A DNA stretch of 64,000 nucleotides from Athripsodes cinereus (lineage: Eukaryota > Arthropoda > Insecta > Trichoptera > Leptoceridae): assembly GCA_947579605.1 (NCBI GenBank), contig OX388312.1, forward strand, positions 17,941,313-18,005,312, in the 5' to 3' direction. The position numbers and the translations under genes are program-made. Positions 12,581 through 24,000 of the stretch are shown here, one piece after another. Each line of letters begins with the position of its first letter. Position 1 is the first letter of the stretch. The notes beneath the pieces are model-generated. The model saw only the letters and a list, made by a program, of their open reading frames with translations. It made no database searches and was not told where the DNA came from.

Positions 12581-13356
12581 CGCCCCCCAATAAGGCGCCA
12601 TACGTTTGAGGTTTTTTTTACAGCATCAAAGAAAAATTAATTACTTACCTTTTTAAATTAGGGATATACATAATACATGTTTTTAGACAGTGCTAAAAAC
12701 AAATGTTTATTTACATAAATCAAAAAATTATGGAGTGTAACAACTGGAAAATTCTATGAGTTTATCGATTAACGTCACAAATTATTAAATTATTCTTGGT
12801 AAATTAAGCTGGAACATTGAATTCACATTATTCAATTATGGCGACTGAAAGCCGAATATACCTAAAAGATTGTAAATAATTTATATATGTAATTAAAATA
12901 AAGGTATTCAGTAATTTTTTTCTATATATATCTTTAATACTTCTATATATATTTCTATATATATCTATAAGACCACCAAAAAGATGGAAAGACAGCTGGT
13001 CTTCAGCATCACAAGTGGCATCAACTTCTGACCTAACAGATCGATGATCTACATTAAGAAGAAGAAGATCTTTAATAAGAATGTTCTAATAGCGTTAACA
13101 CGTCTTACAAAAACGTCAAAGGGCTAGTATTAGGTATAATGTATTATATAGCTCTTTATTCGACACTGCAGTTTGCAAACAAAAATGAGACTGACTTATT
13201 CACTGTGTCGGTGTTTAGGTAGTAGATTTCCATAATTCAAGACTGATTTAGGTGTTTTTTCAAGTTGTTGATGAAACACGGGATGACATTATGTCAATTA
13301 CGATAAAAACAAGGTTTTGGAAAAAAATCATTATACGGCGCCTTATTCGGGGGACG
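12581..13356. mobile_element. ~775-bp element bounded by ~24-bp inverted repeats
   Basis: The left end CGCCCCCCAATAAGGCGCCA (12581) is the inverted counterpart of the right end ATACGGCGCCTTATTCGGGG (13333-13352, continuing to 13356), with one or two mismatches. Such GC-rich ends facing each other in AT-rich DNA suggest TIRs of a non-autonomous DNA transposon. A target duplication was not identified. A LINE fragment lies inside at 12965-13076. Confidence 0.65.
12965..13076 (+). pseudogene. LINE ORF C-terminal stub
   Basis: The frame reads RPPKRWKDSWSSASQVA and then reaches a stop, followed by an AGAAGAAGAAG run. The same kind of ending, with the AGAAGAAGAAG run, is seen after the fragment at 51304-51660, so this is the 3' extremity of a related retroelement. 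Confidence 0.5.
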
Positions 13357-13359
13357 TTC

Positions 13360-14220
13360 TGAATGTATAAATTTTGAAATAAATACAAATGCTCTTTTAC
13401 TAGGTATAAGTTACAAATCGTCTAATAGAAAAAAACGTATGTAGGTATTTATTTTATTAAGGAATTTCACTATCTCAACATCGATACAGTGAATGAGTTT
13501 TAATGTTAATTGGCAGGGAGAGAACCACTTGCATATTTATTAAGTGTAGTTATTCTGCCTGCCAACCCATTTGTGAGAGATGTAGTAATAGTTAGATATT
13601 ATATTAGATAAATATAGATAAAATATTGATTTGAAAATTCTATCTTCATTAACTATGCTAGAAATAGGTACTTACAATAATTTTGTTAATAACTCCTTCG
13701 GCTAAGATAGTAAACAATAAAACAATTGGTTGATATTAAACTTAAATGTAATAGTCGAAGGCGTTGTAAGATAAAATAATATTGAACATTTCGAAGTCGT
13801 GATGTCGAAAATTTAAATCTAAACCGGTCAGTGAATTGTTGCAGAAAAAAATACAATATTGAGAAATCAAAAGATAATTTAGATAATAATTGTAATTGGT
13901 ACATAAAGAATAAAATAATAATATTCCAATACATATGTTGAATAGAAGTGTTCACATGCATTAAAGCAGACCACAGCGTGCGAATTTAGTTGTGGGTACC
14001 TAAATAGAATAATTATTTATAAGTTTAGTATTATTTAATTATAATTATTATATTTTTACAATATTCACGTCACATATTACAAAATTTGATTTAACTTAAA
14101 TGTAATAATATTATATTACGATCAACAAAACATTTAACAGTTTTGTTCTGGTAATAAAAAGCAATACCTATGCGATAAGCTGTCAATGTGATTGTTATAA
14201 GAGAGAATTTCGATGCCTTT
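13360..14220. other. Intergenic DNA, nothing recognised
   Basis: No gene or bounded repeat is supported. A minus-strand 91-residue frame at 13686-13961 is AT-driven and has no recognisable domain. Confidence 0.5.
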
Positions 14221-14221
14221 G

Positions 14222-14330
14222 GCCTGTCGCCTTGTAGCTTTATTGGACAAAGCACACCTCGCGCAAAGATGAGTTACGGGTTTAAGTCCCATATGGTGAA
14301 CTACTAACAAGCAAGGTGATGTTGTCTTTT
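14222..14330 (+). mobile_element. tRNA-headed SINE relic
   Basis: It carries TAGCTTTATTGG (box A-like) and GGGTTTAAGTCCC (box B-like) spaced as in a tRNA-derived pol III promoter. The sequence does not fold into a sound tRNA, so it is read as an old SINE head. Confidence 0.45.
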
Positions 14331-14388
14331 GTAAGCGTTATGTAATAGTTTCGCGTGTTAAATTGTAATCTCATACAATGATTAATTG

Positions 14389-14748
14389 TAAAAACAATAT
14401 CATACCTATGTACATAACAAGCATTGACTTTTGTAAAAACAATATCATACCTATGTACATAACAAGCATTGACTTTTGTAAAAACAATATCATACCTATG
14501 TACATAACAAGCATTGACTTTTGTAAAAACAATATCATACCTATGTACATAACAAGCATTGACTTTTGTAAAAACAATATCATACCTATGTACATAACAA
14601 GCATTGACTTTTGTAAAAACAATATCATACCTATGTACATAACAAGCATTGACTTTTGTAAAAACAATATCATACCTATGTACATAACAAGCATTAACTT
14701 TTGTAAAAACAATATCATACCTATGTACATAACAAGCATTGACTTTTG
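14389..14748. repeat. 45-bp minisatellite, 8 copies, open on both strands
   Basis: Eight exact 45-bp periods begin at 14389, each starting TAAAAACAATATCATACC. Unit seven has one visible change, GCATTAACT for GCATTGACT. Because 45 is divisible by three and the unit lacks stops, both strands stay open with 15-residue repeats (plus NNIIPMYITSIDFCK, minus MLVMYIGMILFLQKS). These frames are by-products of the array; nothing suggests translation. Confidence 0.95.
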
Positions 14749-14825
14749 TTTAAAACATTTAGCATCTCCAATTCAGCGATGAAGTATATCACATATCCTG
14801 AATTTCTACTTTTTTGTGTTTATTA

Positions 14826-15440
14826 CATTTTTATTTTTTTTTTATTTTTTATTTATTTATTATTCCAATAGAGCATACAAAATTAACATGAAAAACAATA
14901 TAATGGAATATATTGCCCCACTAGATTAAAATCTGTTCTGGGGCAATACTAGAAAAAAAAATACATATATCAAAATACAATTTTTCAAATATGACTTAAA
15001 ATACAATTCTTTTATGTAAACTTGAATAAGAGTTAAAATAATTCAAAATACATAATGAAATAGCATGTCATACGTCAAGTCATTTAGAATGTGCAAATAA
15101 GATTAATGTAAGAGTAAGTCAGTTATTGTATTATGTTCGTCAGGTCTCTCTCAGACTCCCTTCTTCCCCTGTCCATGAGCCAATTCGTCAGCAATTTGTT
15201 TAAGTTTTTCCCACTTGGGGAAATAAATTTAGCAATATTTGGGATTATTCGATTATACATTCTTGGCCCAAGGAAGGTGAGGAATCTCTGAGCAAAAGTC
15301 GTATGTGTAATAATTGGTTGTAATAGTCTTCCATTTCGTGTATTTGCTGAAAGCATGTACATACAATACATTCAATTAGTATTTTGGCTGCCTCACTTAA
15401 GCAAGCGCTATAATGGTGTGGATGGTCTGATAGAACCATT
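14826..15440 (-). mobile_element. Jockey-superfamily-like LINE 3' fragment with ORF end and tail
   Basis: The minus strand holds the end of a reverse-transcriptase polyprotein (15123-15371, 82 residues). It has the FLGPRMYNRIIPNIAKF motif followed by KNLNKLLTNWLMDRG and a stop, which is the classic C-terminus of jockey-like elements. After the stop comes about 250 bp of 3' UTR ending in an A-rich tail (TTTATTTATTTATTATTCC on the plus strand near 14850). The 5' side is lost or frameshifted beyond 15371. Confidence 0.7.
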
Positions 15441-15449
15441 AAATTATAT

Positions 15450-16216
15450 CAATGATTTTTTTAGGTTTACAGTTCGAGGAGTTACCCATTTTACTTTTTA
15501 TTTAATAGATACAACAGCCAAAACAATAATAAAAGTTCTTACTTTCGTTTCAACTAATTCTTAATATAACTCAATGTAGGTGCCTAGTGCCTACCTACTT
15601 ACGGATAATAAATTACAAATTCATTTCGGCAATGGTATTTAATAGAAGAAGAGTATACCTACGCATGATGTAGGCACAATATATTTTTGCGTAATAGTTT
15701 GCTAATTAGTTTATCTTTTATTCTAAATGTTTTTATGTTCTATATGCCTAAAGGTGCCTACCTGAGCTGGTTTTATTATAATCTTATAATGTCACAGTGT
15801 CTTGCGTAACTATTATATTATATGAACCAATATACTTAATGTAGGTACAATCTAGCTACATCTGAATACATCAGCAGACAATAAATAATTCGCAATATTA
15901 GATTTTATGTAGTTCAGTGAAGTACTTCATTAAAAATATATTATACAACAATGTATCAAGCTACACCATTCCTAAATTCAGTCAATCGATGTTTTGTGTC
16001 GAGTCGATGCTAGAAGTTTACTGGATGTTACTTAGCAAATACAGGTTGTGCACAGGAGTTGTTAGGTTTTGATTCTCATTTCAAATATCAAAGTCAAAAT
16101 ATTATTTTTAGGTTTGAAATACTACAAATATGACACAACCACTCGTACTCATACACATGGATTAACTGCTTTTTCTACTATTATATTATATGTATGTCTG
16201 AGTTTAGTTCCGACAT
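15450..16216. other. Intergenic DNA, nothing recognised
   Basis: AT-rich with many GTAGGTA words. No supported feature. Confidence 0.5.
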
Positions 16217-16660
16217 TATGTTTATTTATTTATTTCATAGAGACACATACAGTGAGTTGACATAAAACATATGAAAATAAAAAGAGAAAGAGGATAATAT
16301 TGATCTGATAAGGCCAATCCTCCCAATTGTACATTATGCCTGGATAAATTAAGCCCTACTGTCAAATGTTATTGAATCTCTCTTTCTCTTCTTTTCTTTT
16401 GTTGGTTTTCACCCTTGAGTGTGTTCCTAGCCAGAAACTGCAAAAAAAAAACAGAAATACAACATTCAAAGCTATATCAAATGGGCCTTAAGAAATAGGA
16501 CAAGGAGTTTGAAAATGTTTTTGTCTCTTGAATACAGGAGTAAGAAAATATTTGTAGGTAGTGTAACTCTATAATGTGCCAGGTCGTTAATCAAAGTTGG
16601 GTAGATGCTGTTAATCGGGCATTCGAAAAATAAATGATCGCAATCCTCCTCCTTTCGAAT
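16217..16660 (-). mobile_element. LINE 3' fragment with zinc-ribbon-like ORF end
   Basis: On the minus strand an intact frame ends at a stop at 16472-16474. It reads KEEDCDHLFFECPI near its visible beginning, then LPTNIFLLLYSRD and FKLLVLFLKAHLI. A C-x2-H-x4-C cluster followed by a Leu/Phe-rich tail is the usual C-terminus of R1/jockey-like non-LTR polyproteins. The 3' UTR runs on to a T-rich plus-strand tract near 16217-16235, the element's A-rich tail. It is truncated upstream near 16660. Confidence 0.65.
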
Positions 16661-16664
16661 TGTT

Positions 16665-18060
16665 ATTGACGATTTATAATATATGTAGTGTTAGCCATAG
16701 AAAAGAGAGCGATTGTTTGACATTTCATATTATTACTATACTCATATAATTACATTTACAGTATAGATTTGTCATCATTAATTCACTTATCTGTATTATG
16801 CTGAGTAGATGTACCATCGAAAAAATTTATTTGTAAGTAAGTTATTGGTATAATAAAAAATAATTCTATTCTCATACTAGACATGACTAGTTAGACATAT
16901 TTTATACCTACATAATAATATATGTACTTTTTATTTATTTTCAATTTTTATTTATATGGAGTCTTACAAAATAAATACCAATAAAACACAATATGTTATG
17001 CATTTTTTTACAAATATGTGTATTTTTAAATTTAGTGACTTGATGAAATGTTGCAAAACAGCACCCATATGTGTGTATCAAAGTAGGTACATAACTACAT
17101 AGTTATATTATTTAGTTGAAATAATATCTCATCTTGTTAATAATACATTAAACACCTTAACATTTAATAGCTCACATCATGTAAATGTAACATTCATCTA
17201 TATTAAATTTTAAATTTACATCGTTAGGAGATACCGGAGGCCACATTTTAGTACAAGTGACTTTTTGGAGCTTGTAGTTTTTAAAAAGAGAACAACTTAA
17301 AAATGACATTATAGACATTACACCCATTATTACTATATTATTGCGAAATATCCATTTGTCTCGTAATTCACTCGATTATGGGTGCTTTGCCATGAAAGTA
17401 AAAAAAATAGCCATTTATTTATTGTCTTATGTCGTTGGTTAAACATTATTTCAATATGATATAGTATTATGTTATTATCATAATGAAACATAACATCAAC
17501 AATATCATTTTACATCGTATTTTTTTACCCATTACAATTGTAAATATAATATTTTATTCCCATACAACATCTATGATAGGTATGTTTATAATAAATGTAC
17601 GTATAATTTAGTATTATATTTTCAAAAGGCATTTCTTGCGTAAGTGAATGAAACAGATTGATAGAAAGAATTGCCGAGACACAAACATGGGGCTGTAACC
17701 GATGCGTATCTTATATGGTAAGTGAGAGATGCAACGAATAGTATATTTGCCGAATACCGAATATTATGCAAAATCATGTGCAGAATAACCGAATATTCAG
17801 CAAAACAATGGTGAGAGCGTGCGGTACTTCCGACTGCGCATCTTCGTGTAGGTAAATCATAGACATATTATGTACCTACTAGACTTGCTGCGCGGTACAT
17901 TTTTTCGAAATTTCTGTGTTCCAACTTTATTAATAACAATAATAATATTATGTTGTTTCACTCTGTATCAAACTAAATTAATTAATTACATATTTGAGGA
18001 TTAAAAATTATGCATCTGCAACAGATAATGAAATAGCAACAATCTACAAGCTATTAGTTC
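16665..18060. other. Intergenic DNA with a short dispersed repeat
   Basis: GTAATTCACTCGATTATGGG near 17370-17389 also occurs, with one or two changes, near 6388, each time followed by an A-rich run and T-rich sequence. This suggests another LINE-tail pair. No gene is supported. Confidence 0.45.
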
Positions 18061-18061
18061 C

Positions 18062-18231
18062 TTCTTTTTTTTAAAAAAAAAGATATATCTGGGTTTTGAA
18101 ATAAACCCTTATACACCTTTCACAGTAAGCTAAAAGCTTGTGTCGTGAAAGGGGAGTTTGCCGGTACCAGGGATCGAACCACGAACCCCTTGTTCACGAG
18201 ACCGAGACTCTACCTCCAGGCTACCGACGAT
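18062..18231 (-). mobile_element. tRNA-derived SINE, family 1, copy 1
   Basis: Read on the minus strand it starts CGTCGGTAGCCTGGAGGTAG (box A region), followed by GGTTCGATCCC (box B). The body contains CTTTCACGACACAAGC, and the 3' end has a GGGTTTAT...AAACCCAG hairpin followed by an A-rich tail. Copies at 25945-26140 and 62341-62410 share the same parts, which fixes the family. Confidence 0.8.
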
Positions 18232-18889
18232 TGTAATACAAACTTCAAATCAATATAGGTATACTCTATACTGCGGACTTTACCTAGTTGATAATTTTAC
18301 TAAGGGTCTCCAAAATCAGACAGCCTATTTTCATTAGCGTTAATTTGATGTCTCTAAGATACTAGAAACTAAGACCGCATTGGGAGTAGCTCCCAAATTG
18401 ATATAATGGAATAGCCACATTTCACCGGAAAAGTGCAGCTACGAATAATAAACTCAGCTGTTACTGGATATGTCTTAAAATGCATTTGATAAAATTAATC
18501 TACATTTTCCGCTTAGTTATAATTTGATTATCTAATTCAATATGCTTAAAATTATTACATATACCTACCTAATTAATTCAAAAGTTGATTAATTACTTAA
18601 GTAAATGTTTGTTTTAATTTAATTGGATTTTTATATAAATAGAAGTAGGTAAATTATATATAACATTCATTAAGAAATTTTTAGCCGTAGTTGCTCATAA
18701 TTGTATGAACATTACCAACGACTTCAAATTGATTTAATCAATTTTACAATTTTTATATCTCAAATGGAGGTATTCCTAGTTCCTACATACCATTCATATA
18801 ATACTTTGTATAATCTTGTTTTAGTTAAAAATATAAAAAAAACAGTTATTTTTTAAAGCTTTATAAGCAAATCAGTATACCGAGCATAA

Positions 18890-19228
18890 AAAATAAATAA
18901 ATCTTTATTGGCCAAATCCAGTATACAAAATAATATTATACAACAGTAGTCTAGTCAAAACACATTTAAGCGTTACGTTTTCGTTTCGATTTCGTTCAAA
19001 CGTGGACGACGTTGCGAGAACGCGTTAATTTTCGGAACTAAAATACACAAGTAGCTACGAAAATTGACACGTTCCCGCAACGTTGTCCACGTTTAAACGA
19101 AAACGTAACGCTAAAATGTGTTTTGACTAGGCCCACTGATTCGCAAAAAATATACAACATGATAATTAAAAAATCTGGACCAAAGGGCGGACTTGTTGCA
19201 GAGCAACGTCTTCCAGTCAACTCTAACA
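18890..19228 (-). mobile_element. LINE 3' end split by a foldback element
   Basis: The plus strand begins with AAATAAATAAATCTTTATTGG and ends with GGGCGGACTTGTTGCAGAGC and CAACGTCTTCCAGTCAACTC, the module seen at 6140 and 6449. The foldback element at 18951-19130 sits between the two halves, so it inserted later. The 67-residue minus-strand frame across the right half is not a gene. Confidence 0.6.
18951..19130. mobile_element. Foldback MITE, arms ~73-83 bp
   Basis: The left arm starts CTAGTCAAAACACATTT and the right arm ends AAATGTGTTTTGACTAG. The blocks GCGTTACGTTTTCGTTT and AACGTGGACGACGTTGCG recur inverted in the right arm with few changes. The loop is about 24 bp near 19034-19057. The arms differ by a roughly 10-bp indel. 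No ORF is present. Confidence 0.85.
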
Positions 19229-19249
19229 TAAAAAAAAACATACATTCAA

Positions 19250-20777
19250 TGAAAGAATAACTGACGACTGCAATACCGCGTACACGATCTTTTTTCAGCC
19301 AATCCCATGATGTAATAAAATAAAATAAACCTTAATAAATTCTTAAATGTTGCATAAGACATCATTCATCAATTTATTTCTATGTATGTAGGTACCTTCT
19401 TATAAATTTTGTGTGACTAAAAAAATATGGAAAATTTCAAAATAGGTAGGTACTCCTCGACATGTGTAATTGTTGTGAATATAATTATAATATATTGGAC
19501 AGGTAGACACTGATCATTGTAAGATGCTTTATTAAAGTTCTAATATAACATAGTTTTTATGGGTCACGAACTATTTTATAGGCTGTGTAATAAGGATTCA
19601 GTTGGATACACGGACTCGTGTCCATTAATATTTATATTTTTCGGAATTGATAGATTTGTGTTACGTAATGTAAAGGGTATAATTTATTCAGTCTTTTTTC
19701 AAACGCGTCCTCGTGTAGGTGACCTTGTACTACTGAAACAGAAAAAAAAATTATGAGTATATTTATTAATTTTGTTATAAATAATTAATATGACTGTCGG
19801 TATTTTGGCAAAGAAGATTATGTATTAATAATAGTGGTATGAATAATGTTTGAGGATTTAAAAATAAAGAAATCAGAACATTGTATTAATAATGTTTTTG
19901 TATCGTGAACTTTCCGGATATAAAATTATCTCTCACTTTATTGTTTTATTGAATTTTCGTGGGTCTTGTAAAAGGCGGTTGTTAAATATTTAATATTATA
20001 AATATGTACGTTTAGTGAATTGATAGGCGTGTGGAGAAACTGTTTTGGAAGCTCAGATTTGGAAGAACAGAACAGAGAGAAGCTCAGATAAGATTGATTT
20101 CCAATATTGGGGAAACCCGATGGAGCACAAAGTGAAGACAATATTGTTCCCATCCTAAATATCTTATATTTTATGACACAGAGATGACTACCTTTAAATG
20201 TAATGGTGTAGATATAAATTTTGCCATTGCAGTGTAGCGAAAATGCAAGCTAGATGTATTTTATTATATATATTTATAAAAACGAGTAGGTAAGCAAATA
20301 TTACTTCCAGCGACCCATAGAAAGTAAAATCATGAATGAATGAGTGTAGTGAATTAAAAAAAAAACTTGTTTTCATTCTCAATTGAATTTAGGGACAAAA
20401 AATATATAATTATTATTCACCGGTGTAAAACCTGTCGTTAATTAATATGTTTACTCTTAGGTAACATCCGACAAATTTGAACAAATTATTATATTTTAAC
20501 TTATACAATCAATACTTTTTATAATATATGTATAACATAATGATACATTATATCCACCTGCTTCTTACGTTGTACTTTTTCACCATGTTACCCAAATATA
20601 TATTGATAATAATATTATACTAGCTATACATAGGTACACACACACATAGCGTCATTCTAATCCAGTTTTCACAAGATAATAAAATGTACACAAATACGAT
20701 TTACCTACGTACCCCACCTTCACATTTTATGACAATAAGTATCTTCGTTGTACTAATTAAGAATATACCTAAATTAT
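19250..20777. other. Intergenic DNA, nothing recognised
   Basis: AT-rich. Short frames at 19559-19756 and 19938-20153 have no recognisable protein features. Confidence 0.5.
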
Positions 20778-22643
20778 CTAACATATTCGTCTTTCCAGTT
20801 CAGCTTCCATATTATCCCTTCCCAATTTTACAGTGTGACCCAAATAGACATAGGACTCAACTCTTGCAATGTTTTGACCCTCGATTGTAATCGGTTGGGT
20901 TAATTCTGAGGTGGACATAATTTTTGTCTTACTCATGTTCATTTTTAATCCCACTTTGCTGCATTCGTTTTTAAGATCGGTTAACATTACAGCGATTTCT
21001 TCCTCTGTATTGGCAAAGAGTACTATGTCATCAGCGAATCTGAGGTTTGTCAGTCTTTCCCCGTCGACATTGATACCATACTGATCCCAATCAAGCCTAC
21101 GGAAAACATCCTCCAATGCCAATGTGAACAACTTCGGGGAAATGGTGTCTCCTTGTCTAATTCCTCTTTTGATATCAATTTTGTTAGATGGTTCATGGAG
21201 TTGGATAGTGGAGGTGGCATTGTTATATATGTTTTTAAGGAGATTTGAATATCTGTGATCGACTCGACAATTGTTCAGTCCTCGCATAACAGCCCAGATT
21301 TCAATGGAATCAAAGGCCTTCTCAAAGTCTATAAATGCGAGGGTTAGTGGCATATTATACTCGCTGTGCTTTTGAATCACATTCTTTAGGGTCTGAAGAT
21401 GATCACTTGTTCCAAATCCCTTGCGGAAGCCTGCCTGTTCCCTTGGCTGGTACCCATCTAGCTTTGTCGTAAGTCTGTTATTAATAATACGTGTGAACAG
21501 TTTATACAAATGTGAAAGCAAACTTATAGGTCTGTAGTTTTCCAGCCTTTTATTATCTCCCTTTTTATGTAAAAGAATGATTGAAGCATTGTTCCACTCA
21601 ATCGGGATTGTCTCACTATCCAGGCATTTATTAAATAGTGCTGTTATTATGTCGATAAGGGTATCTCCTCCAAGTTTAATGGCCTCAATGACTATTCCAT
21701 CCTCACCCGGTGACTTATTATTCTTCATTTTATGCATGGCATGGAGCACTTCATCTTTAGTCACCTCAGGAATATCCTCTGATCCAACATTCATGATTAA
21801 GGGTTTCGATATATTGCTTCTTTCTTCTGGAACTTGAATCGAGTACAGCTTCTTATAGAAAGCTTCAGCAACTTTCGGCAGTTCCGAGAGGTTACTACAG
21901 ATACTTCCATCTTCTCTGTACAAAGCTATAATATTCTGTCTTCCGCTGGCCAGTTTCTTCTGGAATACTTTTGTCCCACCATTTTCCATTATGATACGCT
22001 GAATGAGTTTCTCATTGTAGTTTGCCACATCTCTTCTTAGTTCTTTCCTTATTTTCTTGTGGAGCTGCTTATACTCAGGTGTTGAATATTTTTTCTCTTT
22101 TCTCATTTGTCGTCTCTGTTCCAAAAGTTTTCTGGTTGGTGGTGATATCTTTTCTTCAGACTTTTTAACAATCTTCATACTTTCAATAGTTTTTTGAATG
22201 GTTTCTTTGATGTTCCGATATACAGTGTTTAGTGGGTCACCTATGTTTAGAGGTCTTTTAGAGAGTTCTTCATTTATACACTTCTCGTAACTTTCTCTAT
22301 TGTTCTGTATAAGTTTCCCAACATCTCCAGAGCGTCTTGATTTCATAAGCTTTACTCTTTCTAACTTGGTGTTAATAGTGATCTTTGCTCTTACGAGTCT
22401 ATGATCGCTACCAGTTGAGAATGAGTTTAGAACACTGACATCCTGTACGACACACTTATGACTTGATATTATATAGTCTATTTCATTTCTTGTGTGTCCA
22501 TTTGGGCTCATCCATGTCCATTTCCTATTTTGCTTCTTTTGGAAGAATGTATTCATAGCAAACATACGCTGCTCTTGTAAGAAATTCATCAGTAGTCTTC
22601 CTCTTTCGTTGCGCAGTCCACAACCATGTGTACCAATGTTCAC
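20778..22643 (-). CDS. Non-LTR retrotransposon endonuclease/reverse transcriptase, truncated at both ends
   Basis: This 621-codon frame encodes the middle of a LINE polyprotein. Residues 1-90 match the C-terminal part of an APE-type endonuclease, with NEIDYII at 53-59 and the catalytic SDHRLV at 79-84. A basic linker follows at 100-230. The reverse transcriptase covers about 290-600, with GEDGI at 313-317, YRPISLL at 370-376, QAGFRKG at 403-409, AFIDFEKAFD at 436-445, GIRQGD at 494-499 and the active-site FADD at 536-539. The type looks RTE-like. Full polyproteins of this kind are near 1000 residues. Here the N-terminal half of the endonuclease is missing, although the frame stays open to about 22,715. 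The C-terminus stops abruptly after ELERRIC, so the thumb/tail region is lost. Catalytic residues are intact, but the copy cannot be a complete mobile element. It lies next to other LINE debris at 22700-23165. Confidence 0.85.
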   Translation of the reverse strand: MNIGTHGCGLRNERGRLLMNFLQEQRMFAMNTFFQKKQNRKWTWMSPNGHTRNEIDYIISSHKCVVQDVSVLNSFSTGSDHRLVRAKITINTKLERVKLMKSRRSGDVGKLIQNNRESYEKCINEELSKRPLNIGDPLNTVYRNIKETIQKTIESMKIVKKSEEKISPPTRKLLEQRRQMRKEKKYSTPEYKQLHKKIRKELRRDVANYNEKLIQRIIMENGGTKVFQKKLASGRQNIIALYREDGSICSNLSELPKVAEAFYKKLYSIQVPEERSNISKPLIMNVGSEDIPEVTKDEVLHAMHKMKNNKSPGEDGIVIEAIKLGGDTLIDIITALFNKCLDSETIPIEWNNASIILLHKKGDNKRLENYRPISLLSHLYKLFTRIINNRLTTKLDGYQPREQAGFRKGFGTSDHLQTLKNVIQKHSEYNMPLTLAFIDFEKAFDSIEIWAVMRGLNNCRVDHRYSNLLKNIYNNATSTIQLHEPSNKIDIKRGIRQGDTISPKLFTLALEDVFRRLDWDQYGINVDGERLTNLRFADDIVLFANTEEEIAVMLTDLKNECSKVGLKMNMSKTKIMSTSELTQPITIEGQNIARVESYVYLGHTVKLGRDNMEAELERRIC

Positions 22644-22699
22644 TTCAAGTATATCTTCTCTCTTCCCTAGTTTAGCATATTGGGTTTTGCGATGATTTT

Positions 22700-23165
22700 G
22701 AAAACTATCCTTACCATCACGGCATGTCCATCACGTGGGGTAGGCAACAGACAAATCGTAAGTAATAAACGTACAAACCGCCTATACTATGCTATACATT
22801 CACGTAGAATCACAACTTGAGTAGACAGAGAGGGCGCAATGCCATGTTCATCTATTGTTACATACAATTTTTCACATCCTCTCTTTTAGATTCATCCTCT
22901 CCATGCCAATAAATATGTAAGTCAAATGTCGTCTCTCTCACGATTAGTCTATAGTAGAAAGAAATAAATGTTTTTATTTACCTAATTATGGTATTTTACT
23001 ACGTGCGCATCGACACATTAAATAAAAAATAATACCTTTATTCAGGATGACCGGTGTACCGTATTAAATTTATTTTCGTAATTTTTTTACGAATACCTGT
23101 CTTTTATAGGATACACGAAAACACGTGAAAAAGTGGGATTTATTTTTTGGGATACCAAAAAAATA
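22700..23165. mobile_element. Degraded LINE 3'-UTR (repeat A) fragments
   Basis: The segment CCATCACGGCATGTCC...CACGTGGGGTAGGC near 22710 and CTTTTATAGGATACACGAAA near 23101 correspond to the two halves of repeat A, which is best seen at 54415-54682. Intervening sequence is diverged. The block abuts the 5' end of the truncated ORF at 20778-22643. Confidence 0.5.
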
Positions 23166-23454
23166 TTTCCAAGACACTTGATTTGACTTTCAACTATTCA
23201 AAGACTGCAGTTTTTTTTTTCAATAATAAATATTAATTTGACGGTTATATGTATATAAATCCGCGTTAAAGAAGTTTACCTTGCTACAACATCAGATGCT
23301 AAAGATCATTTTACAAAGTCTTTTCTCCTCTGTATAATCCGGATAAACTCATTAAACTGTTCATATATAAAATAAAATTACAAACAATGGGTTGAAAAAA
23401 ATTACGTGAAAGCAAAAACATAACGTAACATACATAGACAACTCACACAGATCG

Positions 23455-23998
23455 AGCTAGTCCCCAACTAAGATGAATCTTGTATTATTATTATTTTATT
23501 AATTTAAATATTATTGTTTAGATTCGTTATTTAATTTCTTGATTTTGTTTTAATTCATTGTTGTATTACATTATTTTTAATCTTCTTGATTGATTTGTTG
23601 ATTTTATAACTAATTGCTATAATTAATTTTTTAATTAAAATAATGATAACTTTTAAGTCTTCTTAATTGATTTGTTGAATTTATTATTTATTATTGTATT
23701 TTACTTTTTTTAATTATTTGAATTGATTTTTAACTTTATCATCTGTTATTGTATTATATTGTTTTCTTACTTTGTTGTTTGATTTGTTGGTTGTTTTTTA
23801 TTTTATTGTTTTTTGATTATTCTATTAGGTTGTACCTACTGTTGTAAAGTATTTCCTTGTTTTGGTGTCATCGAATTTTATACTGTGGTAATACAGGGGG
23901 ACTCTTGTGGTCTATATCGTGTGTAATATTGATTTTTGTAATGTTTACTGTGCTGACTGTTTGTCCCTTGAAAGATGTTAAAAATAAATAAATAAATT
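23455..23998 (+). mobile_element. LINE 3' UTR with A-rich tail
   Basis: It shows a T-rich, quasi-repetitive tract of TTGATTTGTTGATTTTAT-like words at 23500-23820. After that come GGGGGACTCTTGTGGTC and a terminal TAAAAATAAATAAATAAAT. The layout fits the 3' end of a non-LTR element; a similar segment lies at 42585-42812. No ORF survives. Confidence 0.5.
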
Positions 23999-24000
23999 AT

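Noticed and set aside
21577..22695. Plus-strand frames within the reverse transcriptase region
   Set aside because: Antisense shadows of the minus-strand LINE ORF with its RT motifs.
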